Below are positions 8,299-16,333 of a DNA stretch of 17,202 nt, piece after piece. Origin of the DNA: Alphaproteobacteria bacterium (GTDB lineage Bacteria; Pseudomonadota; Alphaproteobacteria; Puniceispirillales; Puniceispirillaceae). Below the pieces are notes generated by a model. That model was given only the letters and a program-made list of their open reading frames with translations. It was not told the origin of the DNA and made no database searches. Every line of letters starts with the position of its first letter. The stretch's first letter is position 1. The position numbers and the translations under genes were made by a program. Location of the stretch: contig WTJO01000128.1 of NCBI GenBank assembly GCA_011524805.1, forward strand, positions 1 to 17,202, read 5' to 3'.

Positions 8299-9186
8299 CT
8301 AGGCTGACGGTGCTTCTTCAGCCGCGGCTTCTTCTGCAGGTGCCTCTTCAGCCGCCATGTCTTCAGCCAATGCTTCTTCTACAGGTGCTTCTTCAGCCGC
8401 AGCCGCTTCGGCAGGAGCTTCTTCTGACGCTTCGGCAACAGCCGCTTCTGCAGGTGCCGCTTCACTTGCGCCAATATCACCACCAGAAGCCATCAATTCT
8501 GCCTGAAGACCATCCAGAATAGCGCCTTTAGCAAGATCGCAATATAGGCTGATAGCGCGCATCGCATCATCATTGCCCGGAATAGGATAATCTACCCCGT
8601 CAGGGCTGGCGTTTGAATCGACCACAGCAACTACAGGAATACCCAGCTTATTCGCTTCCAGAACAGCAATATCTTCTTTGTTGGTGTCAAGAATGAACAG
8701 CATATCTGGCACGCCACCCATCTCCTTAATCCCGCCAAGCGTAAGCTCCAGCTTGTCACGCTCTCTGTTAAGCTGAAGAATTTCTTTCTTGCCAAGCGCA
8801 TTTACTTCATCGCTTTCCAGTCTGGCTTCAAGATCTCTTAGACGGCGGATAGACTGAGACACTGTTGCCCAGTTTGTCAGCATGCCACCAAGCCAGCGAT
8901 GGTTCACATAATACTGTCCACATTCCTGAGCTGTTTCGGCAATTTTATCTGCCGCAACCCGCTTTGTGCCTACAAAAAGAACACGTCCACCCTTCAGAAC
9001 GGTATTTCTCATCGCTTCAAGCGCCTGTCCGAGCATTGGTACCGTTTGCTGAAGATCAAGAATATGTATGTTATTACGCTGACCAAAAATAAATGGCTCC
9101 ATGCGAGGATTCCAGCGACGTGTGTGATGACCAAAATGAACACCAGCTTCTAATAGCTGACGCATTGAAAAAGACGGAATAGCCAT
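8299..9186 (-). CDS. rpsB: Small ribosomal subunit protein S2, with Ala/Glu-rich C-terminal tail
   Basis: S2 is a late-assembling protein of the 30S subunit, near S1 and the mRNA exit. From the ATG at 9186 the product has 295 residues. The family start MRQLLEAGVHFGHHTRRWNPRM begins at residue 8, followed by FIFGQRNNIHILDL, GRVLFVGTKR, the YYVNHRWLGGMLTNW signature, and PDMLFILDTNKE with PVVAVVDSNASPDGVDYPIPGND. The last 62 residues (about 234-295) are almost only Ala, Glu and Pro and lie beyond the globular core. An open frame reaches back 14 codons to 9228, but that extension matches nothing in S2. A strong AGGAG lies five to six bases before the ATG at 9186, so I took that start. It is co-transcribed with tsf, and in E. 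coli S2 represses its own mRNA. Confidence 0.96.
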   Translation of the reverse strand: MAIPSFSMRQLLEAGVHFGHHTRRWNPRMEPFIFGQRNNIHILDLQQTVPMLGQALEAMRNTVLKGGRVLFVGTKRVAADKIAETAQECGQYYVNHRWLGGMLTNWATVSQSIRRLRDLEARLESDEVNALGKKEILQLNRERDKLELTLGGIKEMGGVPDMLFILDTNKEDIAVLEANKLGIPVVAVVDSNASPDGVDYPIPGNDDAMRAISLYCDLAKGAILDGLQAELMASGGDIGASEAAPAEAAVAEASEEAPAEAAAAEEAPVEEALAEDMAAEEAPAEEAAAEEAPSA

Positions 9187-9308
9187 AATTGCTCCTATTT
9201 TCCGGTTGTGACCTCCACAGATGAACATTCAAAGGCTTAGCCTTCACCGGAGAGTATGTGCAGGAATATGCCAGCACCACTCAACCATCTGTGTGTGTGA
9301 TGAGACGG
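9187..9308 (-). promoter_or_regulatory. rpsB mRNA leader with possible pseudoknot next to the Shine-Dalgarno sequence
   Basis: The leader from the candidate promoter to rpsB is about 120 bases. Complementary pairs seen are CATCTGTG (9286-9293) with CACAGATG (9216-9223), 8 bp; ACCGGA (9246-9251) with TCCGGT (9201-9206), 6 bp; and a local hairpin AAGGC-TTA-GCCTT (9232-9244). The first two interleave in transcript order, the geometry of a pseudoknot, and the second ends one base before AAATAGGAG. Autogenous control of rpsB-tsf by S2 through a structured leader is known in E. coli. That this leader does the same is inference, and pairings this short can occur by chance. Confidence 0.4.
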
Positions 9309-9337
9309 GTTCTATGCGAAAATCTTCTAAAAATCAA
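9309..9337 (-). promoter_or_regulatory. Candidate sigma-70 promoter of rpsB-tsf
   Basis: On the minus strand TTGATT (9337-9332) and TAGAAC (9314-9309) are spaced by 17 bases. Each matches four of six consensus bases. The site lies 22 bases after the dnaE stop and about 122 bases before the rpsB start, as expected for a ribosomal-protein promoter with a regulatory leader. No intrinsic terminator is visible between dnaE and this site, so read-through from dnaE is possible. Confidence 0.5.
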
Positions 9338-9358
9338 GCCTAAATCACAGCTGGGACA

Positions 9359-12300
9359 TCAAATTTCCTGAATTTTGGAAATGCCGGCAATGGATTTTAA
9401 TTTCTGGCGCAACTGGCCTGACAGGCGAAAGCGGTATTCTAGAGTTAATTCGACCTCGCCCATATTTGTGGCCACATAGAATTTCACAGGCGCCATGCCC
9501 GCACCGTCTTCTGCCAGACAGGCCTTTATCTGTTCAAGACAGCTTTTATCATTTATCCAGATGCCCAGCCCTGTCTGGTTCTGGGCAATCGCTTCGTCAA
9601 GCGACTGGATACGCACACCAAGCATACGCACAGACCCGTTTTCATTTTTTGCATCTGCTGTGATCAGAAGTGGTATGTCCGCCTCTAATAGAGGCTTTGC
9701 CTGAAGCAGTACTTCTGAGAACAGGGTAAGCTCAAAACTGCCTGATCTGTCTGAAAAACCGGCAAAGGCAAAGCGGTTGCCCCGTGCAGATACATTTTCG
9801 CGCATCTGTGTTTTCTGCCCTGCCAGCTTGACCCGAATCTGCTCTTTGCCCTGCATCAGCTCTTCTAGCTGGCTGGCATTTACAACAGACAGCTTTTCCA
9901 GTTGCTGAGCATAGCTATCTAGCGGATGGGCAGAAAGATATAACCCTAACGCTTCATGTTCCTTATCCAGCCTGTCTGATGCCGAATAATCAGGCCCGTC
10001 ACTAAACCGTACTTCGGTCTTTACCTCGGTGCCTGTATCTGCGCCGAATAGCGACACCTGATCAGAGGTATTTTCCTTATGTGATAAATCGGAAATATTG
10101 AGAATTTGCTCTGCTGCTTCTGCTACCTGCCTACGGTTTTGATGCAGGCTGTCAAAGGCACCTGCCTTGGCCAGATTCTCAATCTGTTTTTTATTGCCCG
10201 CCGCTTTTGGCAGGCGCGAAGCAAAATCATTTAATGAGCGATATGCCCCATGTTCTGCCCGTTCTTTCACCAGACTGCTCATAGCTTCGCTTCCGACATT
10301 TTTCACTGCGCCAAGCGCATAGCGTATCACTACTTTATCTGCCTGCATTTCGGTGATGAATGATGGCTCTGATGCGTTAATGTCTGGGGGCAGCACATCA
10401 ATGCCCAGAAACTGGCAATCCTGTCTGAACAGAGACAGCTTATCTGTGTTGGTTGCGTCAAGCGCCATTGAGGCCGCCATAAATTCAACAGGGTAATTCG
10501 CCTTGAGCCATGCCGTCTGATAGCTGACAAGCGCATAGGCGGCGGCATGTGATTTATTGAATCCATAGCCAGCAAATGAGGCTATCTGGTCAAAAATACC
10601 TGATGCCAGCTTGGCTTCAATATTGTTCTGTTCAGCGCCTGAGATAAAAATTTCGCGCTGTTCATCCATCTCAGCTTTGATCTTCTTGCCCATTGCACGC
10701 CGCAAAATATCTGCCCCGCCAAGTGTGTAGCCGGCCAGCACACGCGCAGCCTGTTGCACCTGTTCCTGATAGATCATGATGCCGTAGGTTTCATCAAGAA
10801 TAGTTTCCAGCAGAGGATGCATATAGGCCACAGGCTCTTTGCCATGTTTGCGGCTGATATATAGCGGAATATTTTCCATAGGCCCCGGCCGGTACAAAGC
10901 CACAACCGCAATAATATCTTCAAATCTGTCTGGCTTTAGACCACGCAATACATCACGCATACCGGCAGATTCAAGCTGGAACACCCCGACCGTATCGCCT
11001 GAGGTCAATAGCGTGAATGTTGCCGGATCGTCTAGCGGAATGGTGTTGATATCAATCTCTATATCACGGCGTTTCAACAGCTCAATCGCACGCTGGATAA
11101 CGGTAAGCGTCTTCAGCCCCAGAAAATCAAATTTCACCAGCCCGACCTGTTCAACCGATTTCATATTGAACTGGGTTACCGGCATATCAGACCGTGGGTC
11201 ACGATAAAGCGGCACCAGTTCAGGCAGCGCCCTGTCACCAATAACAAGCCCGGCCGCATGGGTAGAGGCATGCCGGTACAGCCCTTCAAGCTGTCGTGCT
11301 GTATCTATCAGATGGGCAACCTGCTCTTCTGTCTGATACATCTGTTTTAATGGCTCTTCAGTCTTGAGCGCCTCGGCGATAGAGACAGGTTTTGCAGGGT
11401 TACTTGGTACCAGCTTAGCGATTCTGTCTACCTGCCCATAGGACATATCAAGTACACGGCCAACATCCCTTAGGGCAGCACGCGCCTGAAGTGTTCCAAA
11501 TGTAATAATCTGAGCAACCTTGTCATGGCCATATTTTGACTGCACATATCTAATTACTTCTTCTCTGCGTTCCTGACAGAAATCAATATCGAAATCGGGC
11601 ATCGAGATACGTTCAGGATTCAGAAACCGCTCAAACAGCAGCCCCCATCTTATCGGGTCAAGATCTGTAATCAGCAACGCCCACGCAACCAGTGATCCTG
11701 CCCCAGAGCCTCTGCCCGGCCCGACAGGGATATTCTGCTCTTTTGACCATCTGATAAAGTCTGACACAATCAGGAAATAGCCTGCAAATCCCATCTCGAC
11801 AATAATATCCAGCTCGGTTTGAAGGCGGGATTTATATTCGGCATGCCGCTCAGCGCTATTGTCAAAATAGCTATCTGGCATATTCACCAACTGCTCCAGC
11901 CGCATCTCAAGGCCTTTTACTGCCAGCCCGCGCAGCACATCTGCTTCATCATCATCAGACGCAGAAGGCAGAATCGGCTCTCTGTCCGTCACCATATAGC
12001 TGCATCGTTTGGCAATAATCACCGAATTTTGGACAGCTTCGGGAATATCGGCAAATAGCTCGGTCATCTCGTCTGCCGATTTGAAGAAATGATGCGCAGT
12101 TACAGCCCGTTTGGACATGCTGGCCAGCCGCTCTGAGGCAGCAATGCACGATAATACACGTTGTGAGACAAACATTTCTGTCTTGTCAAAATGACAGTCA
12201 TTTGTAGCGACCAGCATCAACCCTGTATTATCTGCAATCTCCAGCAAGATAGCCTCGGCAGCTGCTTCTGAAGCGCGCCCGTGGCGTTGTAATTCGATAT

Positions 12301-12838
12301 AGGCTCTATCCTGAAAACACTGTTTCAGCCAGTCTGCCCGTGCTGCGGCTAGCGCGCTATTCTGCTGATAGGCTGGCTGGCCTAGAAATCCGTCAAAATA
12401 TCCACCAGACAGAACAATCAGCCCCTCATTACCCTCTGCCAGCGCGGCGGCTTTCAGGCGCGGCTCACTGGCAGGATCATTCGTTAACAGCGCGTCAGAG
12501 ACCAGTTCAGACAGTCTGATATAGCCGCTCTCATTCTGCGCAAGGATCACAATATTACCGACACCAGCCTCATCTTCTAGCGTGACAGACACGCCAATAA
12601 CAGGCTTGACCCCTTTTGATGCAATTTTCTGGGAAAACTCATAGGCACCAAACATGTTAAAGCTGTCAGTAATCCCAAGCGCAGGCATATTATGCTGTGC
12701 CGCCAGTTCGGCAAGCTGTCCGATATGCAAGGTGCTTTCAGACAGAGAATAGGCAGAATGCACGCGCAAATGCACGAACTCCGCACATCTGGATGAGCTA
12801 TCTGACTGCCCCTGTTGTGTCTGGGCTACATCATCCAT
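9359..12838 (-). CDS. dnaE: DNA polymerase III alpha subunit (replicative polymerase)
   Basis: DnaE is the catalytic subunit of the replicative holoenzyme. The 1159-residue length equals the E. coli type. Domains in order are an N-terminal PHP domain (from FVHLRVHSAYSL, about residues 22-290), then the C-family polymerase core with GPGRGSGAGSLVAW. The catalytic aspartates are Asp415 and Asp417 in PDFDIDF and Asp571 in KFDFLGL; their 154-residue spacing is the same as for E. coli Asp403 and Asp555. Next come the fingers region (FNKSHAAAYALVSYQTAWLKANYP), a helix-hairpin-helix region and an OB fold near 995-1075 (FAGFSDRSGSFELTLFSE). The start ATG at 12838 overlaps the lolD stop by one base (TGATG) and has a GGAG eight bases upstream, so it is coupled to lolD. 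Confidence 0.97.
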   Translation of the reverse strand: MDDVAQTQQGQSDSSSRCAEFVHLRVHSAYSLSESTLHIGQLAELAAQHNMPALGITDSFNMFGAYEFSQKIASKGVKPVIGVSVTLEDEAGVGNIVILAQNESGYIRLSELVSDALLTNDPASEPRLKAAALAEGNEGLIVLSGGYFDGFLGQPAYQQNSALAAARADWLKQCFQDRAYIELQRHGRASEAAAEAILLEIADNTGLMLVATNDCHFDKTEMFVSQRVLSCIAASERLASMSKRAVTAHHFFKSADEMTELFADIPEAVQNSVIIAKRCSYMVTDREPILPSASDDDEADVLRGLAVKGLEMRLEQLVNMPDSYFDNSAERHAEYKSRLQTELDIIVEMGFAGYFLIVSDFIRWSKEQNIPVGPGRGSGAGSLVAWALLITDLDPIRWGLLFERFLNPERISMPDFDIDFCQERREEVIRYVQSKYGHDKVAQIITFGTLQARAALRDVGRVLDMSYGQVDRIAKLVPSNPAKPVSIAEALKTEEPLKQMYQTEEQVAHLIDTARQLEGLYRHASTHAAGLVIGDRALPELVPLYRDPRSDMPVTQFNMKSVEQVGLVKFDFLGLKTLTVIQRAIELLKRRDIEIDINTIPLDDPATFTLLTSGDTVGVFQLESAGMRDVLRGLKPDRFEDIIAVVALYRPGPMENIPLYISRKHGKEPVAYMHPLLETILDETYGIMIYQEQVQQAARVLAGYTLGGADILRRAMGKKIKAEMDEQREIFISGAEQNNIEAKLASGIFDQIASFAGYGFNKSHAAAYALVSYQTAWLKANYPVEFMAASMALDATNTDKLSLFRQDCQFLGIDVLPPDINASEPSFITEMQADKVVIRYALGAVKNVGSEAMSSLVKERAEHGAYRSLNDFASRLPKAAGNKKQIENLAKAGAFDSLHQNRRQVAEAAEQILNISDLSHKENTSDQVSLFGADTGTEVKTEVRFSDGPDYSASDRLDKEHEALGLYLSAHPLDSYAQQLEKLSVVNASQLEELMQGKEQIRVKLAGQKTQMRENVSARGNRFAFAGFSDRSGSFELTLFSEVLLQAKPLLEADIPLLITADAKNENGSVRMLGVRIQSLDEAIAQNQTGLGIWINDKSCLEQIKACLAEDGAGMAPVKFYVATNMGEVELTLEYRFRLSGQLRQKLKSIAGISKIQEI

Positions 12839-13524
12839 CAGCCTATCTCCGCTACCTGACCATTCTGGATAGCTAGCCGCCTATGCATCCTGTCTGCAAG
12901 CTGCAGATTATGGGTGACAATAAGCGCGGCTGTCTGGGTGCCCGTAACAATTTTTTCAAGTGCCTGAAATACAGAATCGGCTGTTTGCGGATCAAGATTA
13001 CCGGTTGGCTCGTCTGCCAGCAGAATATCAGGCGCATTGGCAACCGAACGGGCAATGGCAACACGTTGTTGCTCGCCCCCGGACAAAAGACCGGGCCTGT
13101 GATGCAACCTGTCTGACAGGCCAACCATTGCCAGCAGAGCTTCGGCACGTTCTTCTGCGGTTTTGCGTTTAAGGCCGCCTATCATCTGGGGGATAACAAT
13201 ATTTTCAAGCGCACTAAATTCGGCAAACAGGCGATGGAACTGAAAGACAAGACCAATATGTTTTTTGCGCAACAGGGTGCGCCTACGCTCTGACAGGCCA
13301 GAGGTGTTCTGACCTGCAATAATCACCTCGCCCTCATCTGGTACCTCCAGCAATCCTGCCAGATTTAACAGGGTTGTCTTGCCGGCACCTGACGGACCCA
13401 CAAGCGCAGTCATCTGGCCTGAATATAATTCAAGATTTGCCTGATTAAGCACATCAATACGCCGCCCGCCCTGCGAGAAATGTCGACTAAGATTTTCAAG
13501 CCGTAGCGGAGGTATATTATTCAT
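12838..13524 (-). CDS. lolD: LolD, ATP-binding subunit of the lipoprotein-releasing ABC transporter
   Basis: LolD drives the inner-membrane complex that hands outer-membrane lipoproteins to the carrier LolA. The 228-residue ABC protein has Walker A GPSGAGKTT at 43-51, a Q-loop at Gln95 (VFQFHRLFAEFSALEN, close to the usual LolD wording), the signature LSGGEQQRVAIAR from 147, Walker B ILLADEPTGNLD from 167 and the switch His205. All catalytic residues are present. Its ATG overlaps the end of the permease gene by eight bases, and its own stop overlaps the dnaE start. Other MacB-type ATPases look similar; the partner permease and the Q-loop wording favour LolD. Confidence 0.94.
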   Translation of the reverse strand: MNNIPPLRLENLSRHFSQGGRRIDVLNQANLELYSGQMTALVGPSGAGKTTLLNLAGLLEVPDEGEVIIAGQNTSGLSERRRTLLRKKHIGLVFQFHRLFAEFSALENIVIPQMIGGLKRKTAEERAEALLAMVGLSDRLHHRPGLLSGGEQQRVAIARSVANAPDILLADEPTGNLDPQTADSVFQALEKIVTGTQTAALIVTHNLQLADRMHRRLAIQNGQVAEIG

Positions 13525-14764
13525 ATCTCAGTACCTCTGCCGGCGCGATAAATGAGGCCTTTATCGCGGGATACAGACTAGCCAGAAAACTTAGCAACAG
13601 CGCCATGGCAATAACGCTTAGCACCTCTTGCGGGTCTATGCGGGCAGGCAATTTCGCCAGATAGTAAATTTCCGGTGAAAATAGCTCGATATTCGCAAGC
13701 CCCTCTATCCAGCCTTTAATGCTGTCGATATTCAGGCAAAATAAAATACCAAGTACTGTGCCTATTATGGTGCCTACAATCCCGATAGATGCCCCCGTCA
13801 TGATAAAAATTCGCATAATCATGCCGGGCGTTGCCCCCATTGACCGTAAAACAGCAATATCTGCATTTTTTGAGCGCACCATCATAATCATGGACGACAC
13901 AATATTAAAGGCAGCCACAATGATGATAAGTGTCAGAATCAAAAACATCACATTACGCTCAACCTCTAGTGCGCTGATAAAGGTTTTGTTTCTGTCCTGC
14001 CAGTCAAACACCTTGAACGAAGTGCCTAGACGCGCCCGTATCAACTCGCTAATGGCACGCGCCCGCAACGGGTCTTCTGCATAAATCTCAATCGCCGACA
14101 CCGTGTCATTCAGATTAAAAAAACTTTGAGATTCGGCAAGCGGCATAAAAATGAAATTGGTATCATATTCATGCATGCCAACCTCAAAAATACCTGAAAC
14201 GCTGAAACTGCGGCGAACAGGTATTGTACCTACTGCGGTAGGCTTGCCCTTTGGCGATAACAGCGTAATTCTGTCGCCTGCCTTCAGCCCCAGCCTGAAC
14301 GCCATGGTCTTGCCTATCAGCACACCATCACCGCCTCTGAATGCTTCTAAAGCTGCTTCGTCCAGACTGCTCCAGAGTGATTTTCGGGCGGCAAGGTCTG
14401 ACCAGTTTACCCCGCGCACCACAGCACCATAAGACCGCTTCGGGCTGGAGGCCATAACCTGCCCTTCGACCTGTGGGGTGGCAGCAATAATGCCGGGCAA
14501 TTCGGAGATATTCAAAGCTGTACGGTTATAGTCAGTCATCAGGCCATTCTGGCTATATACACCCAGATGGCCATTCAGCCCCAGAATCCTGTTGATCAAC
14601 TCAGCCCTGAAGCCGTTCATCACCGACATCACGATAATCAGCGTGGCAACGCCCAGCGTGATACCAAGCAGGGAAAACCACGCAATAACCGAGATAAATC
14701 CTTCTTCACGCCTAGAGCGCATATAGCGGAATGCAAGCAGTGGTTCGACAGGCTGGAATATCAT
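13517..14764 (-). CDS. lolC: LolC/LolE-family permease of the lipoprotein-releasing transporter
   Basis: This is the membrane subunit that extracts lipoproteins from the inner membrane. The 415-residue product has the family start EPLLAFRYMRSRREEGFISVI, then the first membrane helix (about 27-48). A large periplasmic domain (about 49-265) of the MacB type follows, then three more helices (about 268-296, 312-345 and 380-405) forming the FtsX permease module. The segments VMNGFRAEL and RSMGAT are also typical. Only one such permease is seen next to lolD, where gammaproteobacteria have separate lolC and lolE. It may therefore work as a homodimer, as proposed for the single LolF type. The start ATG at 14764 comes 51 bases after proS. 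Confidence 0.93.
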   Translation of the reverse strand: MIFQPVEPLLAFRYMRSRREEGFISVIAWFSLLGITLGVATLIIVMSVMNGFRAELINRILGLNGHLGVYSQNGLMTDYNRTALNISELPGIIAATPQVEGQVMASSPKRSYGAVVRGVNWSDLAARKSLWSSLDEAALEAFRGGDGVLIGKTMAFRLGLKAGDRITLLSPKGKPTAVGTIPVRRSFSVSGIFEVGMHEYDTNFIFMPLAESQSFFNLNDTVSAIEIYAEDPLRARAISELIRARLGTSFKVFDWQDRNKTFISALEVERNVMFLILTLIIIVAAFNIVSSMIMMVRSKNADIAVLRSMGATPGMIMRIFIMTGASIGIVGTIIGTVLGILFCLNIDSIKGWIEGLANIELFSPEIYYLAKLPARIDPQEVLSVIAMALLLSFLASLYPAIKASFIAPAEVLRYE

Positions 14765-14815
14765 TCAGGTCTCTTATCTCTGGCCTTATTGATAGTGATG
14801 TTTTCTGGCATTATG

Positions 14816-16141
14816 TTATCTGGCACCGGCCTGCTCGGCAAGCATGGTGATGGCCTTGTCTGCCGACATCTCCTGCGCCTCGCCTGTATGCCGGTTTTTG
14901 ACTTCCACCACGCCATTATCCACATTTCTCGGCCCTACAATTACCTGCCATGGCAGACCAATCAGATCCATGCTGGCCAGTTTTGCACCTGATGAGTCAG
15001 AACTGTCATCCAGCAACGGGTCAAGGCCTGCATCGCATAGCCCCTGATAAATCTGCTCGCACACAGGGTCAGTTTTTTCATGCCCTGATTTCAGATTGAT
15101 AATACCGACATCAAATGGCGAAACTGAGGCAGGCCAGATGATACCTCTCTCATCATGGCTTGCCTCGATAATACCGCCAACCAGACGAGACACGCCAATG
15201 CCGTATGAGCCCATATGTAATGGCTGCGGCGCGCCTTCGGCGGTATTAACCACAGCGCCCATAGGTTCTGAGTATTTTGTGCCAAAATAGAAAATATGGC
15301 CAACTTCGATACCGCGCCTGTTCAGCAAATCTGCACTATCCACATCACAATTGGCAGGGTCATGCTTTTCATCTGTTTTGGCATAAAGCGAGGTAAAGCT
15401 ATCCACCACAGGCTGTAAGTCCTGATCATAGCTAATGTCTGTTACCATATTGGTATCTAGCCAGTCTTTATGGAAATAGACACCGCTTTCGCCTGTATCT
15501 GCCAGAATAATAAATTCATGGCTCATATCACCGCCTATCGGGCCTGTATCTGCTTCCATGGGAATCGCTGTCAGCCCCATTCTGGAAAAGGTTTTCAGAT
15601 AGGCAACGAACATCTTGTTATAGGCAATCCGTGCCGCATCCTGACTGATATCAAAGGAATAGGCATCTTTCATCAGAAATTCACGTCCCCGCATCACGCC
15701 AAATCTGGGGCGCACCTCATCTCTGAATTTCCACTGGATGTGATACAGATTAAGTGGCAGAGACTTGTAGCTGCGTAAATGGCTTCTGCAAATATCTGTT
15801 ACCTGCTCTTCATTGGTCGGGCCATATAGCATATCGCGTTCATGCCTGTCCTGAATCCTCAGCATTTCAAGCCCATAATCATCATACCGTCCTGATTCCT
15901 GCCACAGTTCAGCAGGCTGGATGGTCGGCATTTTGATCTCGATAGCCCCTGAATTATTCTGCTCTTCGCGGACAATTGACTCAATTTTTTCCAGTACCTT
16001 CAGCCCAAGCGGCAACCATGAATAAATGCCTGCGCTTGATTGCTGGATCATGCCGGCTCTGAGCATCAGACGATGAGAGGCAATCTGGGCTTCTTTGGGA
16101 TTTTCTTTCAATACCGGTAAAAAATAATTGCTAAGACGCAT
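14816..16141 (-). CDS. proS: Proline-tRNA ligase, short alphaproteobacterial type
   Basis: ProRS charges tRNA-Pro with proline. From the ATG at 16141 it has 441 residues. It carries class II motif 1 around 40-70 (PLGLKVLEKIE), motif 2 at about 138-162 (FRDEVRPRFGVMRGREFLMKDAYSF as two adjacent blocks), motif 3 near 309-320 (GSYGIGVSRLVGG) and a C-terminal anticodon-binding domain from about 340 (DLIGLPWQVIVGPRN). The insertion editing domain of long bacterial ProRS (about 570 aa in E. coli) is absent, normal for this class. In-frame ATGs lie at 16150, 16144 and 16141. AGAAGG abuts the first, which makes it too close, so one of the later two is used, and family proteins begin MRLS. One loop (residues 378-388) departs from the usual wording. 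Confidence 0.95.
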   Translation of the reverse strand: MRLSNYFLPVLKENPKEAQIASHRLMLRAGMIQQSSAGIYSWLPLGLKVLEKIESIVREEQNNSGAIEIKMPTIQPAELWQESGRYDDYGLEMLRIQDRHERDMLYGPTNEEQVTDICRSHLRSYKSLPLNLYHIQWKFRDEVRPRFGVMRGREFLMKDAYSFDISQDAARIAYNKMFVAYLKTFSRMGLTAIPMEADTGPIGGDMSHEFIILADTGESGVYFHKDWLDTNMVTDISYDQDLQPVVDSFTSLYAKTDEKHDPANCDVDSADLLNRRGIEVGHIFYFGTKYSEPMGAVVNTAEGAPQPLHMGSYGIGVSRLVGGIIEASHDERGIIWPASVSPFDVGIINLKSGHEKTDPVCEQIYQGLCDAGLDPLLDDSSDSSGAKLASMDLIGLPWQVIVGPRNVDNGVVEVKNRHTGEAQEMSADKAITMLAEQAGAR

Positions 16142-16180
16142 CATCTTCATCCTTCTGGAATATACGCTATGAATTGACTG

Positions 16181-16190
16181 GTCATATGAC
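16181..16190. promoter_or_regulatory. Palindrome overlapping the likely proS transcription start
   Basis: GTCATATGAC is a perfect 10-base palindrome, flanked more loosely by ACTG (16177-16180) and CAGT (16194-16197). It begins a few bases downstream of the candidate proS -10 hexamer, where a repressor would block transcription. No regulator can be named from the sequence. Confidence 0.3.
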
Positions 16191-16194
16191 GGGC

Positions 16195-16223
16195 AGTATG
16201 TGGCTGTAGCATAGTGATTTCAA
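16195..16223 (-). promoter_or_regulatory. Candidate sigma-70 promoter of proS-lolC/E-lolD-dnaE
   Basis: On the minus strand TTGAAA (16223-16218, five of six consensus matches) and CATACT (16200-16195, four of six) are separated by 17 bases. They lie about 55 bases before the proS start. It is the best match upstream of proS. Confidence 0.5.
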
Positions 16224-16304
16224 CATTTGATTTCATCATATATTTAAGCCAAAAGAAATAATGTTTTAGCGATCACGGCATATTATCTGGGCATGCTTTG
16301 CAGT

Positions 16305-16333
16305 TTGCACCATAACAAATGTCGGATTATAGT
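16305..16333 (+). promoter_or_regulatory. Candidate sigma-70 promoter of hemB
   Basis: TTGCAC (16305-16310) and TATAGT (16328-16333, five of six consensus matches) are separated by 17 bases and lie about 60 bases before the hemB start. The heptamer CATAACA occurs in the spacer (16311-16317) and again just after the -10 (16334-16340). The resulting leader includes an ACGATA/TATCGT inverted pair (16342-16347 and 16361-16366). Confidence 0.5.

Noticed and set aside
8295..8522. Plus-strand open frame of Leu/Gln/Pro-rich repeats
   Set aside because: It is the mirror of the Ala/Glu-rich tail codons of rpsB; repetitive GC-rich coding DNA creates such frames on the other strand.
9187..9228. Fourteen-codon N-terminal extension of rpsB
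   Set aside because: The extra residues match nothing in S2, and the AGGAG before the ATG at 9186 identifies the start.
10839..11207. Plus-strand open frame of 122 codons
   Set aside because: It lies wholly opposite the conserved polymerase core of dnaE and has no family resemblance.
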